Assembly: GCF_003333315.1 (NCBI RefSeq)
Contig: NZ_PSYR01000001.1
Location: forward strand, 956,501-1,020,500
Origin: Acidiferrobacter thiooxydans
GTDB taxonomy: Bacteria; Pseudomonadota; Gammaproteobacteria; Acidiferrobacterales; Acidiferrobacteraceae
Direction of reading: 5' to 3'
DNA length: 64,000 nt
Shown in pieces: positions 53,048 to 62,071 of the stretch. The notes beneath the pieces were generated by a model. It was not told the DNA's origin. It did no database searches and saw nothing but the letters and a program-made list of their open reading frames with translations. Made by a program: the position numbers and the translations under genes. Positions within the stretch are counted from its first letter, which is position 1, and each line of letters opens with the position of its first letter.

Positions 53048-53169
53048 CCATCCGTCTCCATCAATGTGATGGATCGGATCGTAAGCGACTTAGAGGATCG
53101 CGGGCAGGGTGCGGTTGCTGGAGCGCTTACGCTCTTTCACGGTGACAGGCTTGCCAATGTTGTTTACGG

Positions 53170-53697
53170 CTACGCCTGTGTGCCCGGAATTCCGAGCTTA
53201 TTTCGCCACGCATCCGTTACCTTGCGAATGACGTAGGACAAGATAAAGGATTTGCCGTCATCCAGGGTGACCCGGACGTCGACCGGTTTGAGCATGCCGC
53301 CGGGCACCATGCCCAGCGGCGCTGTGCCCAGGGCCCCGATGTAGTGTCTCTTCACTTGCCCGGCATGAGTCAGCTGTGGTTGTGGGTTTTTGCGGGTGAG
53401 CTCGGCGTGTTTGCTGGCGTCCGCGAGGTCCCGGATGATGTCCGCAGCGGAGTAGCCTGGATGACTCGGGATGGGCGTGTCGGCACGAAGGGCAGCGCGG
53501 GCATCTTCAAGGGCCGCCTCTCGCTCCTTGCGTGTATCACCGCTCGCTGTATCCACGCACCAGTAATCCACCATGTGGTTCAGCACAATAGCGGCCAGAC
53601 GTCCGCGACGAATATCTTCCGGGCGCGCAAGGTATTCGTCGACAGAGGGCTTCACGACGTTATCGAAGAATTCAGTAGTGCGCGGATAGGTGCTCAC
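53170..53697 (-). CDS. Hypothetical protein
   Basis: 175 residues, MSTYPRTTEFFDNVVKPSVDEYLARPEDIRRGRLAAIVLNHMVDYW...DIIRDLADASKHAELTRKNPQ. The helical first half with L-A-D-A-S-K-H resembles HEPN-like all-helical proteins, but the R-x-x-x-x-H motif is not clear. The second half is beta-rich (KPVDVRVTLDDGKSFILSYVIRKV). No family named. Confidence 0.55.
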   Translation of the reverse strand: MSTYPRTTEFFDNVVKPSVDEYLARPEDIRRGRLAAIVLNHMVDYWCVDTASGDTRKEREAALEDARAALRADTPIPSHPGYSAADIIRDLADASKHAELTRKNPQPQLTHAGQVKRHYIGALGTAPLGMVPGGMLKPVDVRVTLDDGKSFILSYVIRKVTDAWRNKLGIPGTQA

Positions 53698-53748
53698 GAG
53701 ATTCCTCTCGGGGCGGTTCCATATGCGTTTCCAATGAGGGGCCGCGCA

Positions 53749-54189
53749 TCAACCGTGCAAGACTGACGTGGCCCATAACGCGCCAGATAGAAACATCAAG
53801 GTGCCCACCGCGATTAAGCCGAGGGTAAGTCCGACCCATGTCATATGGTTTAGTTTTTCGCTGCCAGTGCGCTCACCGATAGATTCTCTATACAGAGTGA
53901 GTTGGGTTAAGTAAGCGCTCGTAAATCCAAGGCCCCCCATGCAGAGCCCTACCACAAAACAGATAGCCGGGCCTTGGAAATTCACTGCCGCGCATGTCTT
54001 TGCATAAATGCTACCCAGAAGGCCAAGCACAGCCACCAAAGCCCCACCATTCACGAGAAGCACAAACTTCACGGCGTTCTGGCCGTAGGAAACGAGAGAC
54101 TTGAAAGTCTCCCTTTTGTGCCAAGACTCATGGTAAGGTTCTTTGTTCACCCACGCCTCCGATGCATACGGAATTATATCCGGGCGCAA
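53749..54189 (-). CDS. Small membrane protein with three helices
   Basis: 146 residues; membrane segments FVLLVNGGALVAVLGLLGSIY, AICFVVGLCMGGLGFTSAYL and VGLTLGLIAVGTLMFLSGALW. The cytoplasmic start (ESWHKRETFKSLVSYGQNAVK) is charged. Proteins of this size and layout are frequent in defence islands; function unknown. A/T-rich composition. Confidence 0.55.
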   Translation of the reverse strand: MRPDIIPYASEAWVNKEPYHESWHKRETFKSLVSYGQNAVKFVLLVNGGALVAVLGLLGSIYAKTCAAVNFQGPAICFVVGLCMGGLGFTSAYLTQLTLYRESIGERTGSEKLNHMTWVGLTLGLIAVGTLMFLSGALWATSVLHG

Positions 54190-54344
54190 AGCTGTGCGCC
54201 ATCAAAGCTGGTGTAGCGGTTAAGAAGGACGAAAACATCGAGTCATACAAGAATTTATGGCGCGCAGGCACCGCAGGGACACATGTGGCATGCCCTGAAT
54301 ACTGCTTCATGCTTGATTATTATGCTCTTTATTCTTTCAGGAAA

Positions 54345-54905
54345 CTATCCTGATACGCTGCACGTTAACGTTGGTACGGGCGCGGAATCCGGCAACAGGC
54401 GCGGATTCATGAAAGCCATGTCAAGGTCTTTCTTTCTGCTCCTGTCACCGCGAACATAAGGAATAGCGTCGACAATGTCTGCATGTAAGTCCTCGCAGAC
54501 AAGTATCAAGCGTCGCGTGCCATTGTAAGAGTCCTTGTTCAGATGACGATGACCATCATACGGGTCGCTGCGCTGGGTAAAAACTACACCGGTTTCGGGG
54601 GCGCCTACATGAGCCATGCCGTGGCGCATGTGTTTATACAGGTCATGTTGTTTCCCGACACGATTCCGCTGATACCGGCGAAGACTTGGTATTCTGGCCA
54701 GAGCCGCATTGAACCGCCCGTTCCAGACGTTTTCTGTCGTAAGGAAAGACTTTGTATCGTATACGGAACCAAGGAGCTCTATGATAGGACCCATTATTCC
54801 GAAGCTGAGATAGTGAAGCTCCGCCTGGTCAATCATTTTTCCTAGGTCGCGGATTGCTACGGTTTCAAAAAACCAATCAAGCGTTCCTTCCATAAGAGCG
54901 GCCAT
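54345..54905 (-). CDS. Hypothetical protein
   Basis: 186 residues, MAALMEGTLDWFFETVAIRDLGKMIDQAELHYLSFGIMGPIIELLGSVYD...RVGKQHDLYKHMRHGMAHVGAPETGV. The internal DLYKHMRHGMAH segment resembles an R-x-x-x-x-H HEPN-type catalytic motif (RHGMAH). Not recognised otherwise. A/T-rich like 53749. Confidence 0.5.
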   Translation of the reverse strand: MAALMEGTLDWFFETVAIRDLGKMIDQAELHYLSFGIMGPIIELLGSVYDTKSFLTTENVWNGRFNAALARIPSLRRYQRNRVGKQHDLYKHMRHGMAHVGAPETGVVFTQRSDPYDGHRHLNKDSYNGTRRLILVCEDLHADIVDAIPYVRGDRSRKKDLDMAFMNPRLLPDSAPVPTLTCSVSG

Positions 54906-55211
54906 TCTTAATGTCTCCTCGGGTCAACCAACCTCACTGCATCCAGGATGATACAGGCGGTTCCTAAATTCTCATGCATAAGGAATTGGGTGTCGAGGGT
55001 ACCAGATTGCTTTGCGGGTGGCAGTTAGGTGGGGTGGCAGCGTCGCCCAGGCGCGAATGTTCAGCTTTATATATGTCCATGTGCCGCGGCTTTCCGGTGG
55101 TATACTTTTCCGGGGAACCCGATTGTGAAAGCACGCTGCGTCGACGCGGATGCGGCGTCATACGCTAGCGGGTCGCTTTTGAACGAATTCCACTGGGCGT
55201 ACGAAAACAGC
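54906..55211. other. Spacer before hsdM
   Basis: No gene called. The frame upstream of hsdM is open but without family similarity. Probably holds the hsd promoter; none can be placed with confidence. Confidence 0.35.
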
Positions 55212-56569
55212 ATGAATTTCTCCGAACTCGCCAACTTCATCTGGGGCGTCGCCGACCTCCTGCGCGGCGACTACAAGCGCGCCGATTTCGGCAAGGTCAT
55301 CCTGCCGTTTACCCTCCTGCGCCGCCTCGAGTGCGTTCTGGAGCCCACCAAGACCAAGGTGCTGAAGGAACAGGAAAAGTATAAGGGGGAGGGCGGGGCC
55401 CCGGGTGTCGTCTTGAAGCGGCGCAGCGGCCAGGCATTCTACAATGTGAGCCCGTTTACATTGCCAGGGCTCCTCGCCGACCAGAAGCACATCCGCCAGA
55501 ACCTGACGGCCTATTTGGGCGACTTCTCGAGTGAGGCCCGCGAGGTCTTCGAGCGCTTCAAGTTCCTGGAGCGCGTGCGCGAACTGGACGACAAGAACCT
55601 TCTCTTCCTTCTGGTCCAAAAATTCGCCACCATCGACCTGCACCCCGATACGGTCCCGAACGAGACCATGGGCCTGGTCTTCGAGGAGCTCATTCGGAAG
55701 TTCGCCGAGGAATCCAACGAGACGGCTGGGGAGCACTTCACGCCCCGGGATGTCATCCGCCTCATGGTCCAGTGCCTGTTCGCCGAGGATAACGATAGCC
55801 TCTCCCAGCCCGGGGTAGTACGGGCGCTCTACGACCCGGCGGCCGGCACCGGCGGCATGCTGTCGGTGGCCCAAAACACGCTCCAGGGCATGAACAACAA
55901 GGCGAAGCTCGCCCTCTTTGGCCAGGAGCTGAACGACGAGTCCTATGCCATCTGCAAGGCCGACATGCTCATCAAGGGCCAGGACCCGGATAACATTCGC
56001 CGTGGCAATACCCTCTCCGAGGACGCGTTTCCCGCCGAGAAATTCGACTACGGCCTGTCCAACCCACCCTTTGGCGTCGACTGGAAGAAGGTCCAGGAGG
56101 CGGTCAAGAGCGAGCACGAGAAGAAGGGCTATGGCGGCCGGTTTGGCCCGGGGCTTCCGCGCATCTCGGACGGGGCGCTCCTCTTCCTCCTGCACCTTAT
56201 CTCCAAGATGCGGCCCCCGGCCGAGGGCGGCGGGCGCATCGGCATCGTCTTAAACGGCTCGCCGCTCTTTACGGGGGACGCCGGCTCCGGCGAGTCCGAA
56301 ATCCGGCGCTGGATACTGGAAAACGATTGGCTGGAGGCCATCATCGCGCTGCCGAATGACCTCTTCTACAACACCGGCATTGCCACCTACATCTGGATAC
56401 TGGACAACCACAAAAAGCCCAACCGCCAGGGCCGCGTTCAGCTGATTGACGCCACGCGCATGTACGCCAAGATGAAAAAGAGCCTCGGCAATAAGCGCAC
56501 CTATATCACCGAGGAGCAGGCGGACGAAATCGCGAGAGTCTATTCCGAGGCCCGGGACGGGGCCCCCTG
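55212..56569 (+). pseudogene. hsdM: HsdM (type I methyltransferase), N-terminal part
   Basis: MNFSELANFIWGVADLLRGDYKRADFGKVILPFTLLRRLECVL (HsdM N-terminal domain), EHFTPRDVIRLMVQCL, SAM motif DPAAGTGGML and catalytic NPPFGVDW. Interrupted after about 452 codons by IS3-C. The C-terminal 157 codons continue at 58213. Confidence 0.95.
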
Positions 56570-56627
56570 TGTCACAGTAGTTGCCGCCTCCATTAATCGT
56601 TAATCTGGGGGGCGAGGTGAGAGAACG

Positions 56628-57101
56628 ATGGCACGATACGCACAACGATTGAAGGATCAGGCCGTGGCCCGGCTGTTGCCGCCAGAAAGCGCTTCAGTGG
56701 ATACAGTGGCTCACGAGCTGGGGGTAGGCATCGCCACGCTCGAGCGCTGGCGAGCCGAGGCCTTGGGGGCCCCGAGAACGGAGCGGACCTGGACGGCCAC
56801 TGCCCGTCTGGAGGCCGTGATCGCCACCGCCGCGCTGGACGAGACGGCCCGCAGTGCATGGTGTCGTGAACAGGGCCTGTATCCCTCGGATCTGGAAGCC
56901 TGGCGGGATCAGGCCATCGCGGCATTGGCCACCCCGGCCGAGGTCCGGGCCAGACCCGAGGAGACCCGCAAGGATCGGCGGCGCATTCAGGAGCTCGAAC
57001 GCGAGATGCGGCGCAAAGACAAGGCCTTAGCCGAGACCGCGGCCTTGTTGGTGCTCTCAAAAAAACTCTCGGCGATCCTTCGAGAGGGCGCGGACGAATG
57101 A
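56628..57101 (+). CDS. IS3-C OrfA
   Basis: 157 residues: MARYAQRLKDQAVARLLPPESASVDTVAHELGVGIATLERWRAEAL with a helix-turn-helix and a charged coiled C-terminal end (QELEREMRRKDKALAETAALLVLSKKL). Longer than standard OrfA, as in the subgroup with split large OrfA. Confidence 0.85.
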   Translation: MARYAQRLKDQAVARLLPPESASVDTVAHELGVGIATLERWRAEALGAPRTERTWTATARLEAVIATAALDETARSAWCREQGLYPSDLEAWRDQAIAALATPAEVRARPEETRKDRRRIQELEREMRRKDKALAETAALLVLSKKLSAILREGADE

Positions 57102-58189
57102 TTCCGCTGAACGATCGCCAAACTTTCGCCCAGAATATCCGGCAAGCGCAGGCCGCAGGGGCCCGCCTGCACGCCGCGTGCGCGCTCGCCGGCATTGATA
57201 GCCGCACCCTGCAACGTTGGGAGCGGGGCTTGGGCCTCACGCACGGAGACCGACGTCCAGAGGCTGTGCGCAAGACGCCCTTGCATGCCTTGTCCGCGGC
57301 CGAACGCGCGCGGATTCTGGCGGTGGCCAACGAACCGCGCTTTGCGGAAATGCCGCCTGCGCGGATCGTGCCGAAACTGGCCGATGAAGGCGTGTATCTC
57401 GCCTCCGAATCCACGTTCAGCCGGGTCTTGCGAGCGGCAGGGCAAACCCACCACCGGGGTCGGGCAAAGACCCCGCGGCCTTCGCGACCGCCCACCACTC
57501 ATGTGGCTACCGGCCCCCGCCAGGTCTGGTGCTGGGACATGACCTATTTGCCAGCCGAGGTTACGGGGCTCTGGTTTTATCTCTACCTGATCCTCGACCT
57601 CTATAGCCGCAAGATCGTGGGCTATACGGTCGCCGACACCGATGACGCTGATCACGCGGCGCATCTCGCGCGACGCACCGCTCTTGCCGAAGGAATCCAC
57701 GGTCTTCACGAAAAGCCCGTGCTCCACGGTGACAATGGGGCAACGCTCAAGGCCACCACGGTGCTTGCCATGCTCCATTGGCTGGGCGTGAAGCCGTCCT
57801 ACTCCCGTCCGCGCGTCTCCGACGACAACGCCTTCGTGGAATCGCTCTTTCGCACCGCCAAATACCGGCCGGAATTCCCGGAACGAGGCTTTGCGGATCT
57901 GGAATCCGCGCGTGCCTGGGCGGCTACCTTCGTCCATTGGTATAACCATGACCATGCCCACAGCGGGATTCGCTATGTAAGCCCGGCACAACGCCACGCC
58001 GGAGAGGATGTCGCGATCCTCACCGCCCGTCATGCTCTGTATCAGGAAGCCAAGGCACGACACCCGCGTCGCTGGTCGGGACCGACCCGCAACTGGTCGC
58101 CGATAACGGTGGTCACTTTAAATCCGGAGCGAGAGGCAGCAATCAATGCGGCCCTCGATCCCTTAACCGAAAAACGCAAGAGTGCATAA
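57098..58189 (+). CDS. IS3-C transposase OrfB
   Basis: 363 residues with a helix-turn-helix start and DDE core: WCWDMTYLPAEVTGLWFYLYLILDLYSRKIVGY (D), VLHGDNGATLKA (D), DDNAFVESLFRTAKYRPEFP (E). Overlaps OrfA by four bases. Confidence 0.9.
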   Translation: MIPLNDRQTFAQNIRQAQAAGARLHAACALAGIDSRTLQRWERGLGLTHGDRRPEAVRKTPLHALSAAERARILAVANEPRFAEMPPARIVPKLADEGVYLASESTFSRVLRAAGQTHHRGRAKTPRPSRPPTTHVATGPRQVWCWDMTYLPAEVTGLWFYLYLILDLYSRKIVGYTVADTDDADHAAHLARRTALAEGIHGLHEKPVLHGDNGATLKATTVLAMLHWLGVKPSYSRPRVSDDNAFVESLFRTAKYRPEFPERGFADLESARAWAATFVHWYNHDHAHSGIRYVSPAQRHAGEDVAILTARHALYQEAKARHPRRWSGPTRNWSPITVVTLNPEREAAINAALDPLTEKRKSA

Positions 58190-58212
58190 CTTAGGCGGCA
58201 ACTGCCTTGACA

Positions 58213-58684
58213 CGCACCGGGGGCGACCTTCACGACCGAGTACCGCGAACCGATAAAGGCCAACGGCAACGGCAAGGCCCCCGAACCCGAGGCGCCCCGC
58301 ATCGTCTCCAAGGTCTTCGACAACCGCTTCTTTGGCTACCGCAAGGTCACGGTCGACCGGCCTCCGCGGCCCGGCAGCGAAGGCAAGCCGAAGAAGGGCG
58401 AGAGGCCCTACGACAAGGACCTGCGCGACACCGAGACCATCCCGCTGACCGAGTCTATCGACGCGTACATGCAGCGCGAGGTCCTGCCCCATGTGCCGGA
58501 CGCCTGGGTGAACACCACCATCCGGGACGAGAAGGACGGGGAGGTGGGCAAGGTGGGTTATGAAATCAACTTCAACCGCTACTTCTACGTCTATAAGCCG
58601 CCAAGGCCGCCGCATGTCATCGCGGAAGAGATTCGCGAGATGGAGAAGCGCTTCCTGGAGCTCATGAAGGGGGTGGTGGAGTGA
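58213..58684 (+). pseudogene. hsdM: HsdM, C-terminal part
   Basis: APGATFTTEYREPIKANGNGK...IVSKVFDNRFFGYRKVTVDRP...DTETIPLTESIDAYMQREVLPHVPDAWV...KVGYEINFNRYFYVYKPPR, the end of a type I methyltransferase. Its TGA overlaps the hsdS GTG start. Confidence 0.92.
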
Positions 58685-59442
58685 CCGCTGCGCAGTGGCG
58701 CAACCTGCCGTTGAAGCGTGTGGCAGAGATAATGCCGAGCAACGTGGACAAGCACAGCGTTGAAGGCGAGATACCGGTTCGGCTTTGTAATTATGTGGAT
58801 GTTTACAATAATGACCGCATAGACGACAGCATTGATTTTATGTCGGCCACGGCTTCTGAGGCGCAAGTCGCCCGCTTTACACTGAAGGCGCAAGATGTTT
58901 TGGTGACAAAGGACTCCGAGGAGCCCAGCGACATCGGAATACCGGCCTACGTGCCCCAGGATATGCCAGGCGTCGTATGCGGGTACCATCTTGCGGTTCT
59001 TCGACCTGATTTAAGGCGAGTGCATGGCGGTTTTTTGAGCTGGGCGCTCCAGTCCGCCGAAGTTCAAGCTTACTATGAAACGGCTGCAACCGGTATCAGC
59101 CGCTACGCTCTGGGGATAAGCGACCTAGGCATGACGCCATTGCACTTGCCGGAGCTCCGGGAACAAACCCGAATAGCCAACTTCCTCGACGAGAAGACGG
59201 CGCGGATTGATGCGCTGATTGGGGAGAAGCAGAGGCTGGATGCGCTGCTGGGGGAGTATCGTTCGTCACTGATTTCTTCGGCGGTGACGGGGCAGGTGGA
59301 CGTGAGTGCAGAGACGATGGTTCCTAAAACAGAAAAATGGGACGAGCCTATAACCGATTGCCAGCTAAAACATCTGGCATCAATGAAAAGCGGAGAAAGC
59401 ATCAGTTCTGATGAAATTATACAAGATGGACCCTATCCTGTG
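58681..59442 (+). pseudogene. hsdS: HsdS (type I specificity), N-terminal part
   Basis: GTG start overlapping hsdM. First target-recognition domain to about residue 155, then the central conserved helix LPELREQTRIANFLDEKTARIDALIGEKQRLDALLGEYRSSLISSAVTGQ, and the start of the second domain (ISSDEIIQDGPYPV). Cut by IS3-B copy 3. Confidence 0.93.
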
Positions 59443-59521
59443 AGAGATGGACCCCAATTCTTGGACACTAGCTTAGGTGATTATCTGCCCTTACAGTAAC
59501 GCAACAAGGAGCAGAAATCCT

Positions 59522-59797
59522 ATGAGCAAGACACGACGCAATCACGCCCCGCAGTTCAAGGCCAAGGTGGCCCTTGAGGCCCTGGCCGGGGAAAAGACTA
59601 TCCATGAGATCGCAGCCAAACACCAGGTCCATCCGAACCAGGTGACCCAGTGGCGCCGGCAGTTGATCGACCAGGCGGCGAGCATTTTCGGCAAGCCCAC
59701 GGGGACGACACCCACCAGCGATCGCGAGGCCTTGCTGGCCAAGATTGGAGAGCTTACGGTCCAGAACGATTTTTTCGCACGAGTGCTCGGCAAATGA
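59522..59797 (+). CDS. IS3-B OrfA
   Basis: 91-residue OrfA, same as copies 1 and 2. Confidence 0.9.
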   Translation: MSKTRRNHAPQFKAKVALEALAGEKTIHEIAAKHQVHPNQVTQWRRQLIDQAASIFGKPTGTTPTSDREALLAKIGELTVQNDFFARVLGK

Positions 59798-60648
59798 CCA
59801 CGGCTGAGAGACTCCAACGGGTCGAGCGCGAGAATCCGGTGGTGCCGATCGCACGCCAATGCGCGTGGCTTGGCGTGCCCCGCTCGAGCGTGTATTACCA
59901 GGGGAGACCTGTGGTCTCCGAGGACGATCTGGCGCTCATGAAGCGGCTCGATGCCCTCCACCTCCAGCATCCCTTCCTGGGCTCGCGGCGCCTGCGGGAC
60001 CGGCTCGAGCGCGACGGCGTGTTCGTAAACCGCAAGCGCATCCAGCGGCTCATGCAGGTCATGGGGATCAAGACCCTGTACCCCAGGCGCAAGACCAGCG
60101 CCCCGGGTCCGGGTCATCGCATTTATCCCTATCTTTTGCGAGGCATGACCATCACCCGGCCCAACCAGGTCTGGTGTGCGGACGTGACCTACATCCCCAT
60201 GGCCCGGGGCTTTTGCTATCTCGTCGCCATCATGGACTGGGCCACGCGTGCGGTGCTCTCCTGGCGGCTGGCCACCACCCTGGAGGCCGACTCCTGTGTC
60301 GAGGCCCTGGAGGAGGCCCTGGAGCTCTATGGGGCCCCGCAGATCTTCAACACCGACCAAGGGGCGCAATTCACCTCCGAGGCCTTCACAGACGTCCTGA
60401 AGGCCCACACGATCGACATCAGCATGGACGGCAAAGGCTGCTGGCGTGACAACGTGTTCGTCGAGCGGTTGTGGCGCTCTGTCAAGTATGAGGAGGTGTA
60501 TCTCAAGGCCTATGCATCGATACCTGAAGCACGGGCCTCTCTTGCAAAATACTTCCATTTCTATAATCATGAGAGGCCTCATCAAGCACTGGATCGACGG
60601 ACACCGTGGGAGGCTTACACCACAGCGTCCTGGGATCTAGCCGCTTGA
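59794..60648 (+). CDS. IS3-B transposase OrfB
   Basis: 284-residue DDE transposase, same as copy 2; complete. Confidence 0.93.
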   Translation: MTTAERLQRVERENPVVPIARQCAWLGVPRSSVYYQGRPVVSEDDLALMKRLDALHLQHPFLGSRRLRDRLERDGVFVNRKRIQRLMQVMGIKTLYPRRKTSAPGPGHRIYPYLLRGMTITRPNQVWCADVTYIPMARGFCYLVAIMDWATRAVLSWRLATTLEADSCVEALEEALELYGAPQIFNTDQGAQFTSEAFTDVLKAHTIDISMDGKGCWRDNVFVERLWRSVKYEEVYLKAYASIPEARASLAKYFHFYNHERPHQALDRRTPWEAYTTASWDLAA

Positions 60649-60712
60649 CCAACCCGGCAGATAATCCACCTAAGGATCGGGAGATTCTGTCCAGGGGTTG
60701 GGGTCCATCTCA

Positions 60713-61174
60713 GTGTATGGTGGTAACGGCCTGCGCGGTTACACGGATAACTACACGCATACGCAAACGGGACCGCTTATTGGCCGACAAGGCGCGCTTT
60801 GCGGGAATGTGACATTTGCTAGTGGAACTTTTTGGGCTACTGAGCATGCGATTGTGGCGACACCACAGGAAGGGATTTGGCCTAGATGGCTGTTTTGGTT
60901 GTTGGAAGGCTTGGACCTCAACCAATATTCCGTAGCGGCCGCGCAGCCGGGCCTTGCTGTCGAGGCTCTAGCGAGAGTTAGAGCACCTAAGCCCGAGTTT
61001 TCTAGTCAAATTCGCATCGCCAACTTTCTCGACGAGAAGACGACGCGGATTGACGACCTGCGTGGCCATTGCAAGGAGCACATATCCCTTTTGTGCGAAT
61101 ACCGCTCCTCCCTGATTTCTGCGGCGGTGACGGGGCAGTTGGATATAGACAACTTCGGGCGGAGCGGCGCATGA
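60713..61174 (+). pseudogene. hsdS: HsdS, C-terminal part
   Basis: Continues YGGNGLRGYTDNYTHTQTGPLIGRQGALCGNVTFASGTFWATEHAIVA (second target-recognition domain), then the C-terminal conserved helix QIRIANFLDEKTTRIDDLRGH...LLCEYRSSLISAAVTGQLD. Rejoined to the N-terminal part, the gene would encode about 406 residues in a single frame. Stop overlaps the next ATG. Confidence 0.92.
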
Positions 61175-62037
61175 GTTACATCGCGGAGGCGCAAGGCATA
61201 TGGTACGAAGGCAGCAGTTCTTGGCTACGGCTCATGCAGCAGCATCCCTTGCTGCTACCAATTCGCTTTGTGGGCCACCTCCCGGATGCGGAAATGCTCT
61301 TTCGGGAGGAATACTTCAATTCGGCTACACGCATACGACGCGGCTGGCTGTACGAGAGAACCGAGAGGTTCGGGTGGGGTCCTGGCTGCGTGAGTCGCCA
61401 CCCGCTGCGGGAGTACAATAATCACAATACTGGCCTCACAATGAGTAAAGCTTACAAAGCGGCCGAATGTTCGGTGCGGAATGGGTGGACGGCTATTCTC
61501 GGCGACAATAACGCGCAATCTCATTGGACTGTTGTTTTCGCGGAAAGGGCCGGGCTCGACGCCCACTATCTCACGCTGAAGTCCAAGACCTACTTCGGCG
61601 TCCTCCCTGAGGTTAACCGCGATGTCATCCCCGAGGCCAATCGCCAGGATATCCTCCGGGCGCTTGACGCAGTTGTCGAGGCGGCCCCCATCCAAGCGCC
61701 CCAGCCGGTCATTGATGCGTGTCGCAATGCGGCGTGCCATATGATATCCGCACAATTTCCGGAGTCGAATTCCGCGGGCAAGAAGGATTTGGGCGAACTC
61801 GTGACATGGCTCTTGAACGAAGGGAAACTCAAGTCCTGCACGGATGCCGCTGGCACCTTAGTCTATTTGCTGGAGGTCTCGTCCAGTCACCTTATCGCCC
61901 GTCTGCACAGCCGCGCCAAAGCCAACGCCGCAGCACAGCACGGAACGCGCCCCGTCTCCCAGCAGGACGCCAATCTGGCCGTGGACGCCATTGCGTTCCT
62001 GCTCCAGGACTTTGGGTGGGCGGAGACGATGGCATGA
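61171..62037 (+). CDS. Uncharacterised protein coupled to hsdS
   Basis: 288 residues, MSYIAEAQGIWYEGSSSWLRLMQQHPLLLPIRFVGHLPDAEMLFREEYFNSATRIRRGWLYERTE..., then a helical C-terminal domain (LGELVTWLLNEGKLKSC...SHLIARLHSRAKANAAAQHG...DANLAVDAIAFLLQDFGW). The C-terminal layout resembles abortive-infection-type C-terminal domains. The small FREE-F-N-S-A-T-R-I-R-R-G domain also occurs in the protein at 34326. Starts as ATGA overlap with hsdS, so it belongs to the RM operon. Confidence 0.6.
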   Translation: MSYIAEAQGIWYEGSSSWLRLMQQHPLLLPIRFVGHLPDAEMLFREEYFNSATRIRRGWLYERTERFGWGPGCVSRHPLREYNNHNTGLTMSKAYKAAECSVRNGWTAILGDNNAQSHWTVVFAERAGLDAHYLTLKSKTYFGVLPEVNRDVIPEANRQDILRALDAVVEAAPIQAPQPVIDACRNAACHMISAQFPESNSAGKKDLGELVTWLLNEGKLKSCTDAAGTLVYLLEVSSSHLIARLHSRAKANAAAQHGTRPVSQQDANLAVDAIAFLLQDFGWAETMA

Positions 62038-62071
62038 CGCGCCATTGGCGTTTTCGGAGCTCCCGTAAAAC

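Larger units (their letters stand above)
45780..53130 (-). mobile_element. IS66-family element, interrupted by RIT and IS3-A
   Basis: Ends GTATGCGCTCCATTAACC (45780) and GTAAGCGCTCCAGCAACC (reverse complement from 53130) form imperfect inverted repeats. The 8-bp target duplication GCTCTTTC is at 45772-45779 and 53131-53138, as IS66 elements make. Contains tnpA, tnpB and tnpC; tnpC is split into three by a RIT element and IS3-A copy 3. Without these insertions the element would be about 2.6 kb. Confidence 0.93.
56570..58212 (+). mobile_element. IS3-family element IS3-C
   Basis: About 1643 bp bounded by imperfect inverted repeats TGTCACAGTAGTTGCCGCC and TGTCAAGGCAGTTGCCGCC (16 of 19 match). 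No clean target duplication is visible. Encodes OrfA and OrfB. Confidence 0.85.
59443..60712 (+). mobile_element. IS3-family element IS3-B, copy 3
   Basis: 1270 bp; AGAGATGGACCCCAA...TTGGGGTCCATCTCA; 3-bp duplication GTG at 59440-59442 and 60713-60715. Removal restores the hsdS codons CCT GTG TAT GGT GGT. Confidence 0.95.
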
